From assembly GCA_934565795.1 (NCBI GenBank), contig CAKTIM010000019.1, positions 1-44,018 on the forward strand: DNA of 44,018 bases. The letters run 5' to 3'. The notes beneath the pieces are model-generated. The model was not told the DNA's origin. It ran no database searches and saw nothing but the letters and a program-made list of their open reading frames with translations. Made by a program: the position numbers and the translations under genes. Origin of the DNA: an uncultured Oscillospiraceae bacterium (GTDB lineage Bacteria; Bacillota; Clostridia; Oscillospirales; Oscillospiraceae). How positions within the stretch are numbered: position 1 is the stretch's first letter; every line of letters starts with the position of its first letter. Shown piece after piece: positions 1-9,400 of the stretch.

Positions 1-1488
1 GCCCTGCCAGCAGGCCTGGTTGAAGGACTCGTCGTCGATGGTGCCCACGTCGGTGACCAGGGCCACCTTGGTGATCAGGCCGGGAACAGGCTCCTCGGCG
101 ACCGGCTCTTCAGCCTCAGTCTCCTCGGTCTCAGGCTCTTCTGCCTTGGGCTCCTCAGCGACGGTCTCCTCGACCTCAGGCTCTTCCTCGGCAGGCTCCT
201 CGGCGGCAGTCTCCTCAGTCTCAGGCTCTTCGGCGACGGTCTCAACCTCCACGGGCTCCTCCTCAGCGGGGGCAGCCTCGGTGGCAGGCTCTTCGGCAAC
301 CGGCTCTTCCTCGGCCGCAGCCTTGGTCAGGATGGCCTTCACGGCGAAGCTGTTGGTGCCCTCCTGGGCCTCCACCAGCCAGTAGCCGTTCTCATTGTCC
401 TCAACGGACTTGCTGTTCACCCGGACGTGGGCAATGTCATAGCCCTCGGCGGGGGTGACCTTCACGGCCAGGTAGTTGCCGACGGTGACGGACTCGGCAG
501 TGTTCTCCAGAGTGGAGGCATCGTCCTTATTGTAGTCGTAAACCTCGATGGTGGCGTTCTTATTGTTGTAGACCTTCACGGGAATCTTGGCAGCCTCTTC
601 CGCAGGGGCGGGAGTGACCACGGTGACCTTGGTCAGGTGGGTGTTGGCTCCATTGTACCAGTACAGGAAGCCCTCCACGTCCACCACGTCGCCTGCGTTC
701 AGCGCGCCGACGGCAGCGTAGACCTCGGTGTTGGGGCCGGTCAGGTAAGCTTCCACGCAGAATTCAGCGGTCAGCTCGCCAATCTCAAAGGTGACGTAGA
801 TGTCGTCGCCCGGCTCGCCGTTCTTGTATTCGACCTTCTCAACAGTCAGGCCCTTGACGGAAACGAACTCGTTCTGATGGTCGATCAGCTCTTCCTTGCC
901 CAGCAGGTCAGTGACGTCCACCGGCTCGGCAATGAAGCTGCCCTCTTCGATCTCGAAGGTGGCGTCGATGATCTCGATCTCGCCGCTCCACTCAGACTTG
1001 ACGCCCTTGACCAGGATCTTGGTGCCGGGAACCAGCTTGTCCGCATCCTCTTCGGCGCAGGCCATGTTGTACATCAGGTAAGCGCCATCCTCGCTCTGGC
1101 CATAGACGGTGATCTTGCCGTCCCACCAGGACTGATGGGCCTGAACGTAGGTTTCCACGCAGACCTCGCTGTCCAGCTCGGCAGCGATATACTCCGCATG
1201 GGTCATGGGTACGACGGGAGCCTCAGTGGGCTCTTCGGTGGGCGCTTCCGTAGGTGCCTCAGTGGGAGCCTCGGTAGGAGCCTCCGTCGGGGCCTCGGTG
1301 GGCGCCTCTGTGGGTGCCTCAGTAGGAGCTTCGGTGGGTGCTTCGGTAACTTCTTCGGTAGGCGCTTCGGTGGGTGCCTCCGTTGCCGCCTCTGTGGGAG
1401 CCTCGGTTGCCTTATTGTCGGTGGACGCACAGGCAGCCAGGGACAGAACCATGCTCAGAGCCAGCAGGATTGCCAGAAACTTTTTCAT
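1..1488 (-). CDS. Lipoprotein with accessory domains fused to a BMP/PnrA-type domain (partial, runs off window)
   Basis: The open frame reads without a stop from ATG at 1488 (AGGAG at 1496-1500) to the window edge: 496 codons, C-terminus missing. Residues 1-20 are a lipoprotein signal ending in lipobox LAAC (Cys20). A linker of EAPT repeats follows (about residues 27-75). Next come about 250 residues that look like two beta-rich, possibly OB-fold-like units and one Ig-like unit, then a second acidic linker rich in EEP. The last visible residues, KVALVTDVGTIDDESFNQ, match the opening strand of Bmp/PnrA/TmpC basic membrane proteins, which bind nucleosides for ABC import. In typical family members this domain directly follows the lipobox, so the N-terminal insertion is unusual. 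BMP identity is clear from the motif; the ligand and the role of the added domains are unknown. Acts outside the membrane, lipid-anchored. Confidence 0.8.
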   Translation of the reverse strand, partial: MKKFLAILLALSMVLSLAACASTDNKATEAPTEAATEAPTEAPTEEVTEAPTEAPTEAPTEAPTEAPTEAPTEAPTEAPTEAPTEEPTEAPVVPMTHAEYIAAELDSEVCVETYVQAHQSWWDGKITVYGQSEDGAYLMYNMACAEEDADKLVPGTKILVKGVKSEWSGEIEIIDATFEIEEGSFIAEPVDVTDLLGKEELIDHQNEFVSVKGLTVEKVEYKNGEPGDDIYVTFEIGELTAEFCVEAYLTGPNTEVYAAVGALNAGDVVDVEGFLYWYNGANTHLTKVTVVTPAPAEEAAKIPVKVYNNKNATIEVYDYNKDDASTLENTAESVTVGNYLAVKVTPAEGYDIAHVRVNSKSVEDNENGYWLVEAQEGTNSFAVKAILTKAAAEEEPVAEEPATEAAPAEEEPVEVETVAEEPETEETAAEEPAEEEPEVEETVAEEPKAEEPETEETEAEEPVAEEPVPGLITKVALVTDVGTIDDESFNQACWQG

Positions 1489-1562
1489 TTTTCTTCTCCT
1501 TGACCATACGTATTCTGTTGTACAGTCTGCGAAGCTTCCTCCGCAGCATGAACACACGTCCT

Positions 1563-1590
1563 ATTATAAACGATTTTAAGAAGAAATCAA
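1563..1590 (-). promoter_or_regulatory. Sigma-70-type promoter of the BMP lipoprotein
   Basis: On the minus strand, TTGATT (1585-1590) and TATAAT (1563-1568) are separated by 16 bp. The predicted start lies about 65 nt upstream of the lipoprotein ATG. It separates this gene from sfsA, which ends at 1620 on the same strand. Confidence 0.6.
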
Positions 1591-1619
1591 TGTTTGTTGA
1601 CAAAATTTTCACGGAATTT

Positions 1620-2297
1620 TCACAGGCGGATGGGTACCGGGTCTGTAATGGTCATGCTGTCCGGGGTGACGGCGCAGGCAGACGCCAAAAGGTGCACGCC
1701 CTGCTGTGCTGCGCAGCGCAGCGCGGCGGCAAAGGCCGGATCAGTCTGCTCATTGGGGCGCAGATATTTTACGCCCGACATCTGAATGACGAACAGGACA
1801 TAGGCCCCATAGCCCTCCTGGGCCGCACGAGCCAGACCGTACAGATGCTTGGTACCCCGGGCGGTTGGCGCGTCCGGGAACAGGCAGATACCATCTTGCT
1901 CCAGCGTAACGCCCTTGACCTCCAGGAAGCACTGCTTTCCCGCCCGGATAAAGGAAAAATCGAACCGTGAATCGCCGTGCACCGTCTCCGGGTGCAGCGC
2001 CTCCAGCTCGCCCAGCCCGCCGCCGCGCAGCCACTGGGCCGCCGCGGCATTGGGTGCCTGGGAATCCATATTGATCAGGCGGCTCCCCTTCTCCACGGCG
2101 ATCAGATCATACCTTGTCTTTCTCGCCGGATTGTCACACCGCTGACAATACACCCGCGCCCCCCTGGGCAGCAGCTCCCTGCACCGCCCGGTGTTCTTCA
2201 CATGCACCGTCTGTACCTGCCCGCCGATCTGCACATAAGCAACAAACCGATTCGGCCGCTCCAAAAATATCCCAGGCTCTATATTTTGATAATACAT
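1620..2297 (-). CDS. sfsA: SfsA family protein (sugar fermentation stimulation protein homolog)
   Basis: 225-residue protein with the SfsA hallmarks: RPNRFVAYV near the N-terminus, VHVKNTGRCRELL, RKTRYDLIAV, and INMDSQAPN, plus FLEVKGVTL in the centre. SfsA was named from E. coli maltose-metabolism phenotypes; the family has a nuclease-like core and nucleic-acid binding, and its molecular role is still unsettled. A longer frame opens at 2333, but its extra 12 codons lie inside an inverted repeat (2315-2386), and ATG at 2297 is preceded by AAAGGAAC at a good distance, so 2297 is chosen. Length fits the family (about 230). It stands alone between repeats on the left flank of the nitrogen block, with no evident functional link to its neighbours. 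Family assignment is firm, function is not. Confidence 0.9.
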   Translation of the reverse strand: MYYQNIEPGIFLERPNRFVAYVQIGGQVQTVHVKNTGRCRELLPRGARVYCQRCDNPARKTRYDLIAVEKGSRLINMDSQAPNAAAAQWLRGGGLGELEALHPETVHGDSRFDFSFIRAGKQCFLEVKGVTLEQDGICLFPDAPTARGTKHLYGLARAAQEGYGAYVLFVIQMSGVKYLRPNEQTDPAFAAALRCAAQQGVHLLASACAVTPDSMTITDPVPIRL

Positions 2298-2314
2298 ATT
2301 CAGGTTCCTTTTCT

Positions 2315-2386
2315 TTAGGGCAGCACCGCACAATTTGGAAAAAATCCTGGCTGAGGCTTCTTGCCAAATTGCGCGGTGTTGCCTTA
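2315..2386. repeat. 72-bp inverted repeat upstream of sfsA
   Basis: Arms of 24 bp at 2315-2338 and 2363-2386 pair with few mismatches (core CACCGC-CAATTTGG against its complement) around a 24-bp loop. It sits just before the sfsA ribosome site. Its sequence differs from the other palindromes in the window, and no second copy is seen here. Confidence 0.7.
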
Positions 2387-2426
2387 ATGTTACTTGAACG
2401 CAGAGCTTATTGAGTGGTCGTTATAC

Positions 2427-2490
2427 TTAAGGAAGCTCTGACTAAGTCGGCAAGAGCTGAGCAGCGGACGATTTATTCAGAGTTTCCTTA
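2427..2490. repeat. Palindromic element, short deleted copy A
   Basis: Carries both ends of the palindromic family (GGAAGCTCTGA at the left, ATTTATTCAGAG-TTTCC at the right) but lacks about 100 bp of the middle found in copies B, C and D. It is probably an internal deletion derivative. It lies in the non-coding interval between sfsA and amt; 2491-2602 between copies A and B shows no gene. Confidence 0.75.
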
Positions 2491-2602
2491 ATATGCGTAT
2501 CCGCCATTAATCTCATTCTTTCCGCCCTCGTAAGGTGTGTACGCACATTATTATATGGGATGGTCTTGCCGTTTTCAATGCTTGTTCCAAAATTTGGCGA
2601 AT

Positions 2603-2768
2603 TAAGGAAGCTCTGATTAAATCGGCAAGAGTTGTGAGCGAGAGATTTTTCGGCCAATCGAGGTATCGAAAACGGTGGAATACTGTATGTATTTCCCGTT
2701 TCCGATACCGAAGAGTGGACGAAAAAGATCCGCTCACAGCCGCAGAGGATTTATTCAGAGGTTCCATA
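2603..2768. repeat. Palindromic MITE-like element, copy B
   Basis: A roughly 165-bp imperfect palindrome. The left end GGAAGCTCTGATTAAATC mirrors the right end GATTTATTCAGAGGTTCC. Inner arms GGTATCG/CGATACC flank the conserved centre GGAATACTGTATGTATTTCC. No coding capacity. It lies immediately past the terminator of the amt gene. Confidence 0.85.
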
Positions 2769-2796
2769 AAAATTCCCGCCAAAAGTGGCGGGAATT
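2766..2796 (-). terminator. Rho-independent terminator of amt-PII
   Basis: On the minus strand, AATTCCCGCC (2796-2787) pairs perfectly with GGCGGGAATT (2780-2771) over a 6-nt loop and runs into a short U tract. It lies 15 nt past the amt stop codon. Confidence 0.8.
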
Positions 2797-2810
2797 CTTT
2801 GTCTTAGGAC

Positions 2811-4583
2811 TTACTCCACATCCTGCAAAGCGTCGTAGCCTTCTTCGCCGGTGCGGATCTTTACGACGTTTTCTACGTCGTAGACGAAAATCTTGCCGTC
2901 GCCGATGTGGCCGGTGTAGAGGATGTTTTTGGCGGTTTCGATCACGGCGCGGACGGGGATCTTGCTGACCACGATGTCCACCTGCACCTTGGGCAGGAGG
3001 TTAGTCTCCAGGGCGACGCCGCGGTAGTATTCCGGCTTGCCGCCCTGGATGCCGCAGCCCAGGACGTGGGAGACGGTCATGCCGGTGATGCCCAGCTTGG
3101 TCATGGCGGCCTTCAAAGCGTCGAACTTGGACTCCTTGCAGATGATCTCCACCTTGGTAAACTTGGGAGAATCGTCAAAGGACGGCACCCGTTTCACAGG
3201 GACGGCCTCGGCCACGGGCACATCGGAGGCAACCGCCACGATGCCATCCTCCGGGGCATAGGCTGCATAGCTGCTGACGGCGGGGGCAAAGTCGGCGTAG
3301 GCACTGGGCAGGCCGTGCTCGGCGATATCCAGGCCCTCCAGCTCTTCCTCCACCCCGGCCCGCAGGCCCACGGTTTTTTTGATGACCGTAAAGGTGATCC
3401 AGATGGTGACGAAGGCCCAGGCTGCGGTGGCCAGCATGCCCAGCAGCTGCACCCCCAGGAGCTTAAAGCCGCCGCCATAGAAAAGGCCCTTGCCCATGAT
3501 CTGATTTGCACCGAAGGTCACGCCGTCGCCATAGCCCCTGGCAAAGGCGGGGGCGGTATCGGTGGCGAAGAGGCCCACGGAAAGGGTACCCCAGATACCG
3601 TTGAGCAGGTGCACCGCGCAGGCACCCACGGGATCGTCCACGTGCAGCTTATGATCCATAAACCACACGCCGAACACCACCAGCAGGCCGGACACCGCGC
3701 CGATGGCCGCCGCGCCTGCCGCGTCGCACACGTCGCAGGGTGCCGTAACCGCCACCAGGCCTGCCAGGGACGCATTCAAGCACATGGAAACATCGGGCTT
3801 TCCGTATTTCAGCCAGGTAAAGATCATGCACACCACGGTCGCCACCGAGGGGGCAATGGTGGTAGCCACGAAGACGGAGCCCATTTCGTCGATGCTGGTC
3901 GCCGCAGCGCCGTTGAAGCCGTACCAGCCCAGCCACAGGATGAACACGCCCAGGCAGCCCAGGGGGAGATTGTGGCCGGGGAAGGCGTTCACACCAACAA
4001 TCTTGCCGGAGGAATCCTTCTTGAATTTGCCAATCCGGGGGCCAAGCATCCACGCGCCCACAAAGGCCGCAATGCCGCCCACCATGTGAATGCAGTTGGA
4101 GCCTGCAAAATCATGGAAGCCCAGCTGCGCCAGCCATCCGCCGCCCCAAGTCCAATGGGCCTCAATGGGATAGATCACAGCGGAAATGACGGCGGAATAA
4201 ATGCAGTAGCTCAGGAATTTCGTCCGCTCTGCCATGGCCCCGGAGACAATGGTGGCTGCCGTGGCGCAGAACACCAGGTTGAACACGAAATTGCTCCAGT
4301 CAAAGCTTGCGTAGTTGGTCAGGATATCCAGATTGGGCTTGCCCAGCAGGCCGAACAGGGTATCCTCCCCCAGGAACAGGCCAAAGCCCAGCAGCACAAA
4401 CACCACCGTGCCGATGCAGAAATCCATCAGGTTCTTCATCAGAATATTGCCCGCGTTCTTGGCACGGGTGAAGCCGGTTTCCACCATGGCAAACCCGGCC
4501 TGCATCCAGAACACCAACGCCGCGCCGATCAGAAACCAGACGCCGAATACCTCGCTGTTGACAGCTGCCATTACTTCTTCCAT
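2811..4583 (-). CDS. amt: Ammonium transporter fused to a C-terminal PII signal domain
   Basis: 590 residues. The first ~410 are an Amt/Mep/Rh channel with about 11 membrane segments; the two pore histidines are visible in SNCIHMVGG and GACAVHLLNG. A hydrophilic linker of ~65 residues leads to a complete PII (GlnB/GlnK) domain from about residue 475, with ITGMTV, LPKVQVDIVV, GDGKIFV and IRTGEEG. PII proteins sense ATP/ADP and 2-oxoglutarate and plug Amt channels; the fusion puts gate and sensor in one chain. The T-loop reads YYRGVALE, so the tyrosine uridylylated in E. coli PII (RGAEY) is replaced by Leu, arguing against GlnD-type control. Start ATG 4583 has AAAGGAG upstream. It follows gltD on the same strand but has its own promoter and a long structured leader containing a palindromic element. 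Confidence 0.95.
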   Translation of the reverse strand: MEEVMAAVNSEVFGVWFLIGAALVFWMQAGFAMVETGFTRAKNAGNILMKNLMDFCIGTVVFVLLGFGLFLGEDTLFGLLGKPNLDILTNYASFDWSNFVFNLVFCATAATIVSGAMAERTKFLSYCIYSAVISAVIYPIEAHWTWGGGWLAQLGFHDFAGSNCIHMVGGIAAFVGAWMLGPRIGKFKKDSSGKIVGVNAFPGHNLPLGCLGVFILWLGWYGFNGAAATSIDEMGSVFVATTIAPSVATVVCMIFTWLKYGKPDVSMCLNASLAGLVAVTAPCDVCDAAGAAAIGAVSGLLVVFGVWFMDHKLHVDDPVGACAVHLLNGIWGTLSVGLFATDTAPAFARGYGDGVTFGANQIMGKGLFYGGGFKLLGVQLLGMLATAAWAFVTIWITFTVIKKTVGLRAGVEEELEGLDIAEHGLPSAYADFAPAVSSYAAYAPEDGIVAVASDVPVAEAVPVKRVPSFDDSPKFTKVEIICKESKFDALKAAMTKLGITGMTVSHVLGCGIQGGKPEYYRGVALETNLLPKVQVDIVVSKIPVRAVIETAKNILYTGHIGDGKIFVYDVENVVKIRTGEEGYDALQDVE

Positions 4584-4607
4584 CTTCTTTTCTCCTTTCT
4601 AAAATAA

Positions 4608-4769
4608 GGGAAGCTCTGATTAAATCGGCAAGAGCTGGCAGCGAGGGATTTTGTTCCCAGACAAGGGCTGGAAAGCGGCGGAATACTGTATGTATTTCCC
4701 GCTTTTCAGCCCGCAGTATGGGGGCAAAAGGCCTGCTGTCCAGCCGCAGACAATTTATTCAGAGATTCC
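4608..4769. repeat. Palindromic MITE-like element, copy C, within the amt leader
   Basis: Same ends and same centre (GGAATACTGTATGTATTTCC) as copies B and D, but both arms carry different sequence that still pairs: GGGCTGGAAAGCGG on the left against CCGCTTTTCAGCCC on the right. It sits between the amt promoter and the amt start codon, so it should be transcribed as a 160-nt hairpin in the 5' UTR. Confidence 0.85.
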
Positions 4770-4778
4770 ATAAGAAAC

Positions 4779-4823
4779 GGGACAAGGGAGTCCTGCACGG
4801 TTTCCGCAGAACGCCCTTGTCCC
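4779..4823 (-). promoter_or_regulatory. amt leader hairpin 2 with an alternative hexaloop stem
   Basis: On the minus strand GGGACAAGGG (4823-4814) pairs with CCCTTGTCCC (4788-4779), with a 7-bp inner stem, and a weak U-rich tail follows. The same 5' arm can instead fold locally as GGGAC-AAGGGC-GTTCT (4823-4808), a 5-bp stem containing two wobble pairs with a hexanucleotide loop bearing A1 and G4. The two folds exclude each other. The motif GACAAGG in the same position occurs in the glnN leader. This resembles antiterminator/terminator pairs read by ANTAR proteins; that reading is inference. Confidence 0.45.
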
Positions 4824-4827
4824 GGAT

Positions 4828-4867
4828 AAACAAAAGGCGTCTGAATCGGTGAACCAATTCAGACGCC
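4828..4867 (-). terminator. Rho-independent terminator-like hairpin (gltD end and/or amt attenuator)
   Basis: Perfect 11-bp arms, GGCGTCTGAAT (minus 4867-4857, read as complement) and its partner at 4846-4836, are followed on the minus strand by TTTTGTTT. It lies about 90 nt past the gltD stop, yet also downstream of the amt promoter at 4884-4912. It can therefore end gltBD transcripts and may also attenuate amt transcripts. Confidence 0.7.
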
Positions 4868-4883
4868 GTTGTCTTATGGGGGT

Positions 4884-4912
4884 ATTATAGTCAGGGTGCC
4901 TAGTTTTGTCAA
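4884..4912 (-). promoter_or_regulatory. Consensus sigma-70 promoter for amt-PII
   Basis: On the minus strand, TTGACA (4912-4907) and TATAAT (4889-4884) have a 17-bp spacer: a perfect match. Predicted start near 4877 gives a leader of almost 300 nt containing hairpin 1, hairpin 2 and palindromic copy C before the amt ATG at 4583. A promoter this strong ahead of two hairpins suggests control after initiation. Confidence 0.8.
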
Positions 4913-4955
4913 GTGGTTTTTATATATTCCGCTAAAATTTTTATCAGATTCAATT

Positions 4956-6425
4956 TCACAGCATATTGCTGTAGCCCATCAGGTAGGCGTCCACCTGCTT
5001 GGCGCAGGCTCTGCCCTCGGTGATGGCCCAGACCACCAGGGACTGGCCCCGTCGGCAGTCACCGGCGGCAAACACCTTGTCGCTGGGGGTGTGGTAGTCG
5101 GTGGTGATCAGACTGCCCCGGTTGTCACGCGGCAGGCCAAAGGCATCCGCTACCTCCTTCTGGCAGCCGACAAAGCCGGCGGCGATCAGCAGCAGGTCGC
5201 AGGGCAGCTCCTCCTCGCTGCCGGGGACTTCGGCCATGACGGTACGGCCTCCCTCCTGCTTCGGCTCCAGGCGGACGGTCTGAACGGAGCGAATCTGCCC
5301 CTGCTCGCCCATGCGAATCTCCTTCACCGTGGTCTGATACAGCCGGGGATCCTGGCCGAAAACGGCGATTGCCTCCTGCTGGCCATAGTCCGTTTTCAGC
5401 ACCCGGGGCCACTGGGGCCAGGGGTTGCCGGGCTGGCGGGCGGCGGGGGGCTTGCCCATCATCTCCAGCTGGGTCACGCTGGCGCAGCCCTGGCGGATGG
5501 CGGTGCCCACGCAGTCGTTGCCGGTGTCGCCGCCGCCGACGATGATGACATGCTTTCCCTGGGCCGTGATGGCAAATTCCGGCGTCTCGCCGATGACCTT
5601 TTTCGTGGCGGCGGTGAGATAATCCACGGCGAAGTGGACGCCCTGCGCCTCCCTGCCGGGCACCTTCAGGTCACGGGGCGTTTTGCTGCCGCAGCAGAGC
5701 ACCACCGCGTCAAATTCCTCCAGCAGCGCCTGGGCGGGGACATCCGCGCCCACGCTGGCGTTGACCCGGAACTCCACCCCCTCCGCCTCCATCAGGCGGA
5801 TGCGGCGCTCCACCACGCGCTTATCCAGCTTCATGTTGGGGATGCCGAACATCAGCAGCCCGCCGGGGCGGCTCTCCCGCTCAAACACCGTCACCTGATG
5901 GCCCCGGTGGTTCAGCTGGTCGGCGGCAGCCAGGCCGGAGGGGCCGCTGCCCACGATGGCCACCCGCTTTCCGCTGCGCACCGGCGGAACGCGAGGCGTC
6001 ACCCAGCCGTTGGCAAAGCCCTTTTCAATGACGGCCAGCTCGTTGTTATTCACCGTCACGCTGTCCCCGTTCATGCCGCAGGTGCAGGCCGCCTCGCACA
6101 GGGCGGGGCAGACCCGGCCGGTGAACTCCGGGAAATTGTTGGTTTTCAGCAGCCGGGACAGGGCCTCGCGCCAATTGCCGTGCCAAATCTCATCGTTCCA
6201 TTCCGGGATCAGATTGTGCAGCGGGCAGCCGCTGTACATGCCGCCGAACAGCGCGCCGGACTGGCAGAACGGCACGCCGCAGTCCATGCAGCGCCCCGCC
6301 TGACAAATGCGCTCCTTTTCGCTCAGATAGGGATGGAATTCCTCAAAGCTGCGAATGCGCTCCGCCGGCTCGATGCTGGGATTGACGGCGCGGCTGAATT
6401 CCAAAAAGCCTGTGGGTTTTCCCAT
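4956..6425 (-). CDS. gltD: Glutamate synthase (NADPH) small subunit
   Basis: 489 residues, normal for GltD. The N-terminal third carries the cysteine clusters for two [4Fe-4S] centres ([14 protein letters not shown], and [12 protein letters not shown] further on). FAD binding is shown by [13 protein letters not shown] and NADPH binding by [13 protein letters not shown]; the end [17 protein letters not shown] is typical of the FAD fold. It feeds electrons from NADPH via flavin and iron-sulfur centres to GltB for conversion of 2-oxoglutarate and glutamine to two glutamates in the cytoplasm. Start ATG 6425 is preceded by AAGGAGGAG overlapping the gltB stop; only 12 nt separate the genes, so translation is probably coupled. 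Confidence 0.97.
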   Translation of the reverse strand: MGKPTGFLEFSRAVNPSIEPAERIRSFEEFHPYLSEKERICQAGRCMDCGVPFCQSGALFGGMYSGCPLHNLIPEWNDEIWHGNWREALSRLLKTNNFPEFTGRVCPALCEAACTCGMNGDSVTVNNNELAVIEKGFANGWVTPRVPPVRSGKRVAIVGSGPSGLAAADQLNHRGHQVTVFERESRPGGLLMFGIPNMKLDKRVVERRIRLMEAEGVEFRVNASVGADVPAQALLEEFDAVVLCCGSKTPRDLKVPGREAQGVHFAVDYLTAATKKVIGETPEFAITAQGKHVIIVGGGDTGNDCVGTAIRQGCASVTQLEMMGKPPAARQPGNPWPQWPRVLKTDYGQQEAIAVFGQDPRLYQTTVKEIRMGEQGQIRSVQTVRLEPKQEGGRTVMAEVPGSEEELPCDLLLIAAGFVGCQKEVADAFGLPRDNRGSLITTDYHTPSDKVFAAGDCRRGQSLVVWAITEGRACAKQVDAYLMGYSNML

Positions 6426-6437
6426 ATTCTCTCCTCC

Positions 6438-9400
6438 TTAGCCCTGACTGACGGCCAGGAACGCTTCCAGGGTCGCCTGCTCGTGGGACATGCCCTTTTC
6501 CTCCATCTGGCCGATGGTGGTAATCATCCGCTTGTAGTCGGTGGGAATGATCTTCTTGAATTTTGGCAGATATTCCTCGAAATGCTCCAGAATCTCCCGG
6601 CCCCACGCAGAGCCGGTGGCGGCCACGTGGGCCTCGATCATCTCCCGCAGCTCGGCGGCGTCATGGCGCTCGGTGATGGCGGACATGATGACCATCTGCT
6701 TATTCAGCCTCAGGTACAGGTCATGGTGCTCATCCAGCACGTAGGCGATGCCGCCGCTCATACCGGCGGCGAAGTTCTTGCCCGTCATGCCCAGGATGGC
6801 CACCCGGCCGCCGGTCATGTATTCGCAGCCGTGGTCGCCGCAGCCCTCCGCCACGGCGATCGCGCCGGAATTACGGACGCAGAACCGCTCTCCGGCGATG
6901 CCGTTAATAAAGGCTCTGCCGGAGGTCGCGCCATAGAGGGCCACGTTGCCGATGATGATATTATCCTTGGCCGGGAAAGCGGCGTCCGCCTCCGGCCGGA
7001 CGATCAGCTTGCCGCCGGACAGGCCCTTGCCGAAGTAATCGTTGGCGTCTCCTTCCAGCCTCAGCGTCAGGCCCTTGGGCAGGAACGCGCCGAAGGACTG
7101 TCCGCCGCCGCCCCGGCAATTCACCACATAGGTATCCTCCTCCAGCCCTTCCCCAAAGCGGCGGGTGATCTCGCTGCCCAGGATGGTGCCTAAGGTGCGG
7201 TTCACGCTGGAAACCTGAATGAACTCCGTATGAGGCTTTTTCTTCCTGAAATAGGGCTCAAAGGCGGGCAGAAGGACGCGCTCATCCAGGGTCTTTTCCA
7301 GCTCAAAATTGAATTTATCCGCCTCCTGATAGTGAACCGGGGGCAGGTCGGACAGGATACCGCTCAGGTCGATGGTATCCGCCCGGTGGGTAATACGGCT
7401 TGCCCGTGGGCGGATCAGGTCAGTGCGGCCCACCAGCTCATCCACGGTGCGCACCCCCAGCTTTGCCATGATCTCCCGCAGCTGCTGGGCAATGAACAGC
7501 ATAAAATTCATCACATATTCGGGCTTGCCCTTGAAGCGGCAGCGCAGCTCCGGGTTCTGGGTGGCAATGCCTGCCGGGCAGGTATCCAGATTGCACACCC
7601 GCATCATCACACAGCCCATGCTCACCAGCGGGGCGGTGGCAAAGCCAAATTCCTCCGCGCCCAGGATGCAGGCAATGGCCACATCCCGGCCGGTCATCAG
7701 CTTGCCGTCGGTTTCCAGCCGGACGCGGGAGCGCAGGCCGTTGCGGATCAGGGTCTGATGGGCCTCGGCCAGGCCCAGCTCCCAGGGCAGGCCCGCATTG
7801 TGGATGGAGCTTTTGGGGGCCGCGCCGGAGCCGCCGTCGTAGCCGGAAATCAGCACGCAGCCCGCGCCCGCCTTGGCAACGCCTGCGGCGATGGTGCCCA
7901 CCCCCGCCTCGGATACCAGCTTGACGGAAATTCTCGCGTCCCGGTTGGCATTTTTCAGGTCATAGATCAGCTGGGCCAGATCCTCAATGGAATAGATATC
8001 GTGATGGGGCGGCGGAGAGATCAGGGAAACGCCGGGGGTGGAATAGCGGGTCTTGGCGATCCAGGGATATACCTTCTTCCCCGGCAGATGGCCGCCCTCG
8101 CCGGGCTTTGCGCCCTGGGCCATCTTGATCTGGATTTCCTTGGCGCTGTTCAGATAGGCAGAGGTCACGCCGAACCGGGCGGACGCCACCTGCTTGATGG
8201 CGCTGTTTTTCTCGGTGCCGTAGCGCGCCGGATCCTCGCCGCCCTCGCCGGAATTGGATTTACCCCCCAGGGTGTTCATGGCGATGGCCATGGTGGTGTG
8301 GGCCTCCTCGGAGATGGAGCCGTAGGACATGGCCCCGGTTTTGAACCGCTTGACGATCTCGCTGGCAGGCTCCACCTGCTCCAGAGGGATTCCCTGCTCC
8401 GGGAAGTTGAATTCCATCAGGCCCCGCAGGGTGTGGGGCTTGCGCTCGTCGTCCACCAGGTCGGTATACTCCCGGAAGCGGCGATAGTCCCCATTCTGCA
8501 CCGCCTCCCGCAGAGCAATGATGGTCTGCGGATTATACATGTGATCCTCGGCGGCGCTGCCGGAGCGGAGCTTGTGGACGCCGGTGGAATCCAGGGTGGT
8601 GTCCACCCCCAGATCCAGCAGGTCAAAGGCGTGGTTGTGCCGCCACTGGACGCCCTCGCCGATCTCCTCCAGACCGATGCCCTCCACGGGGCTGACGGTG
8701 TTGGTGAAATATTGATTGATGACGTCGCTGCAAATGCCCACCGCCTCGAAAATCTGAGCGGACTGGTAGGATTGCAGTGTGGAAATGCCCATCTTGGAGG
8801 CGATTTTCACAATGCCGTGGAGCACGGCGGAATTATAGTCCGCAATGGCCTGATGGGTATCCTTATCCAGGCGGTTTTTCTCCACCTGCTCGGCAATGCA
8901 CTCCTGGGCAAGATAGGGATTGATGGCCCGCGCGCCGTAGCCCAGCAGGGTGGCGAAGTGATGCACATCCCGCGGCTCCGCGCTCTCCAGAATGATGGAG
9001 ACGGCGGTGCGCTTCTTGGTGCGGATCAGGTATTGCTCCAGGGCGGACACCGCCAGCAGGGACGGGATGGCCACATGGTATTCATCCACCCCCCGGTCAG
9101 ACAGGATCAGGATATTGGTACCCGCCCGGTAGGCCCGGTCGCACTCCAAAAACAGCTTATCCAGCGCCGTTTTCAGGGAGGAATTCTTGTAGTACAGCAG
9201 CGACACCGTCTCCACCCGGAAGCCGGGGCGGTTCATGGCCCGAATCTGCATCAGCTCCACAGAGGTGAGGATGGGATTGCGAATCTCCAGCACCCGGCAG
9301 TTTTCCGCCTTCTCCTGGAGCAGGTTGCCGTCAGAGCCGATGTACACCGTGGTATCGGTGACGATCTCCTCCCGCAATGCATCGATGGGCGGATTGGTCA

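Noticed and set aside
75..299. Arg/Pro/Ser-rich frames over the left-edge linkers and at 1203-1430
   Set aside because: They are off-frame readings of the EEP and EAPT repeats of the lipoprotein gene; the in-frame reading ends in a BMP motif.
4869..7193. Long open frame on the plus strand opposite gltD/gltB (and similar long plus-strand frames to 13.2 kb, 15.5 kb and 22.4 kb)
   Set aside because: These mirror the real minus-strand genes; high GC removes stop codons in the antisense frames. Composition is Gly/His/Gln-rich with no family motif or ribosome site.
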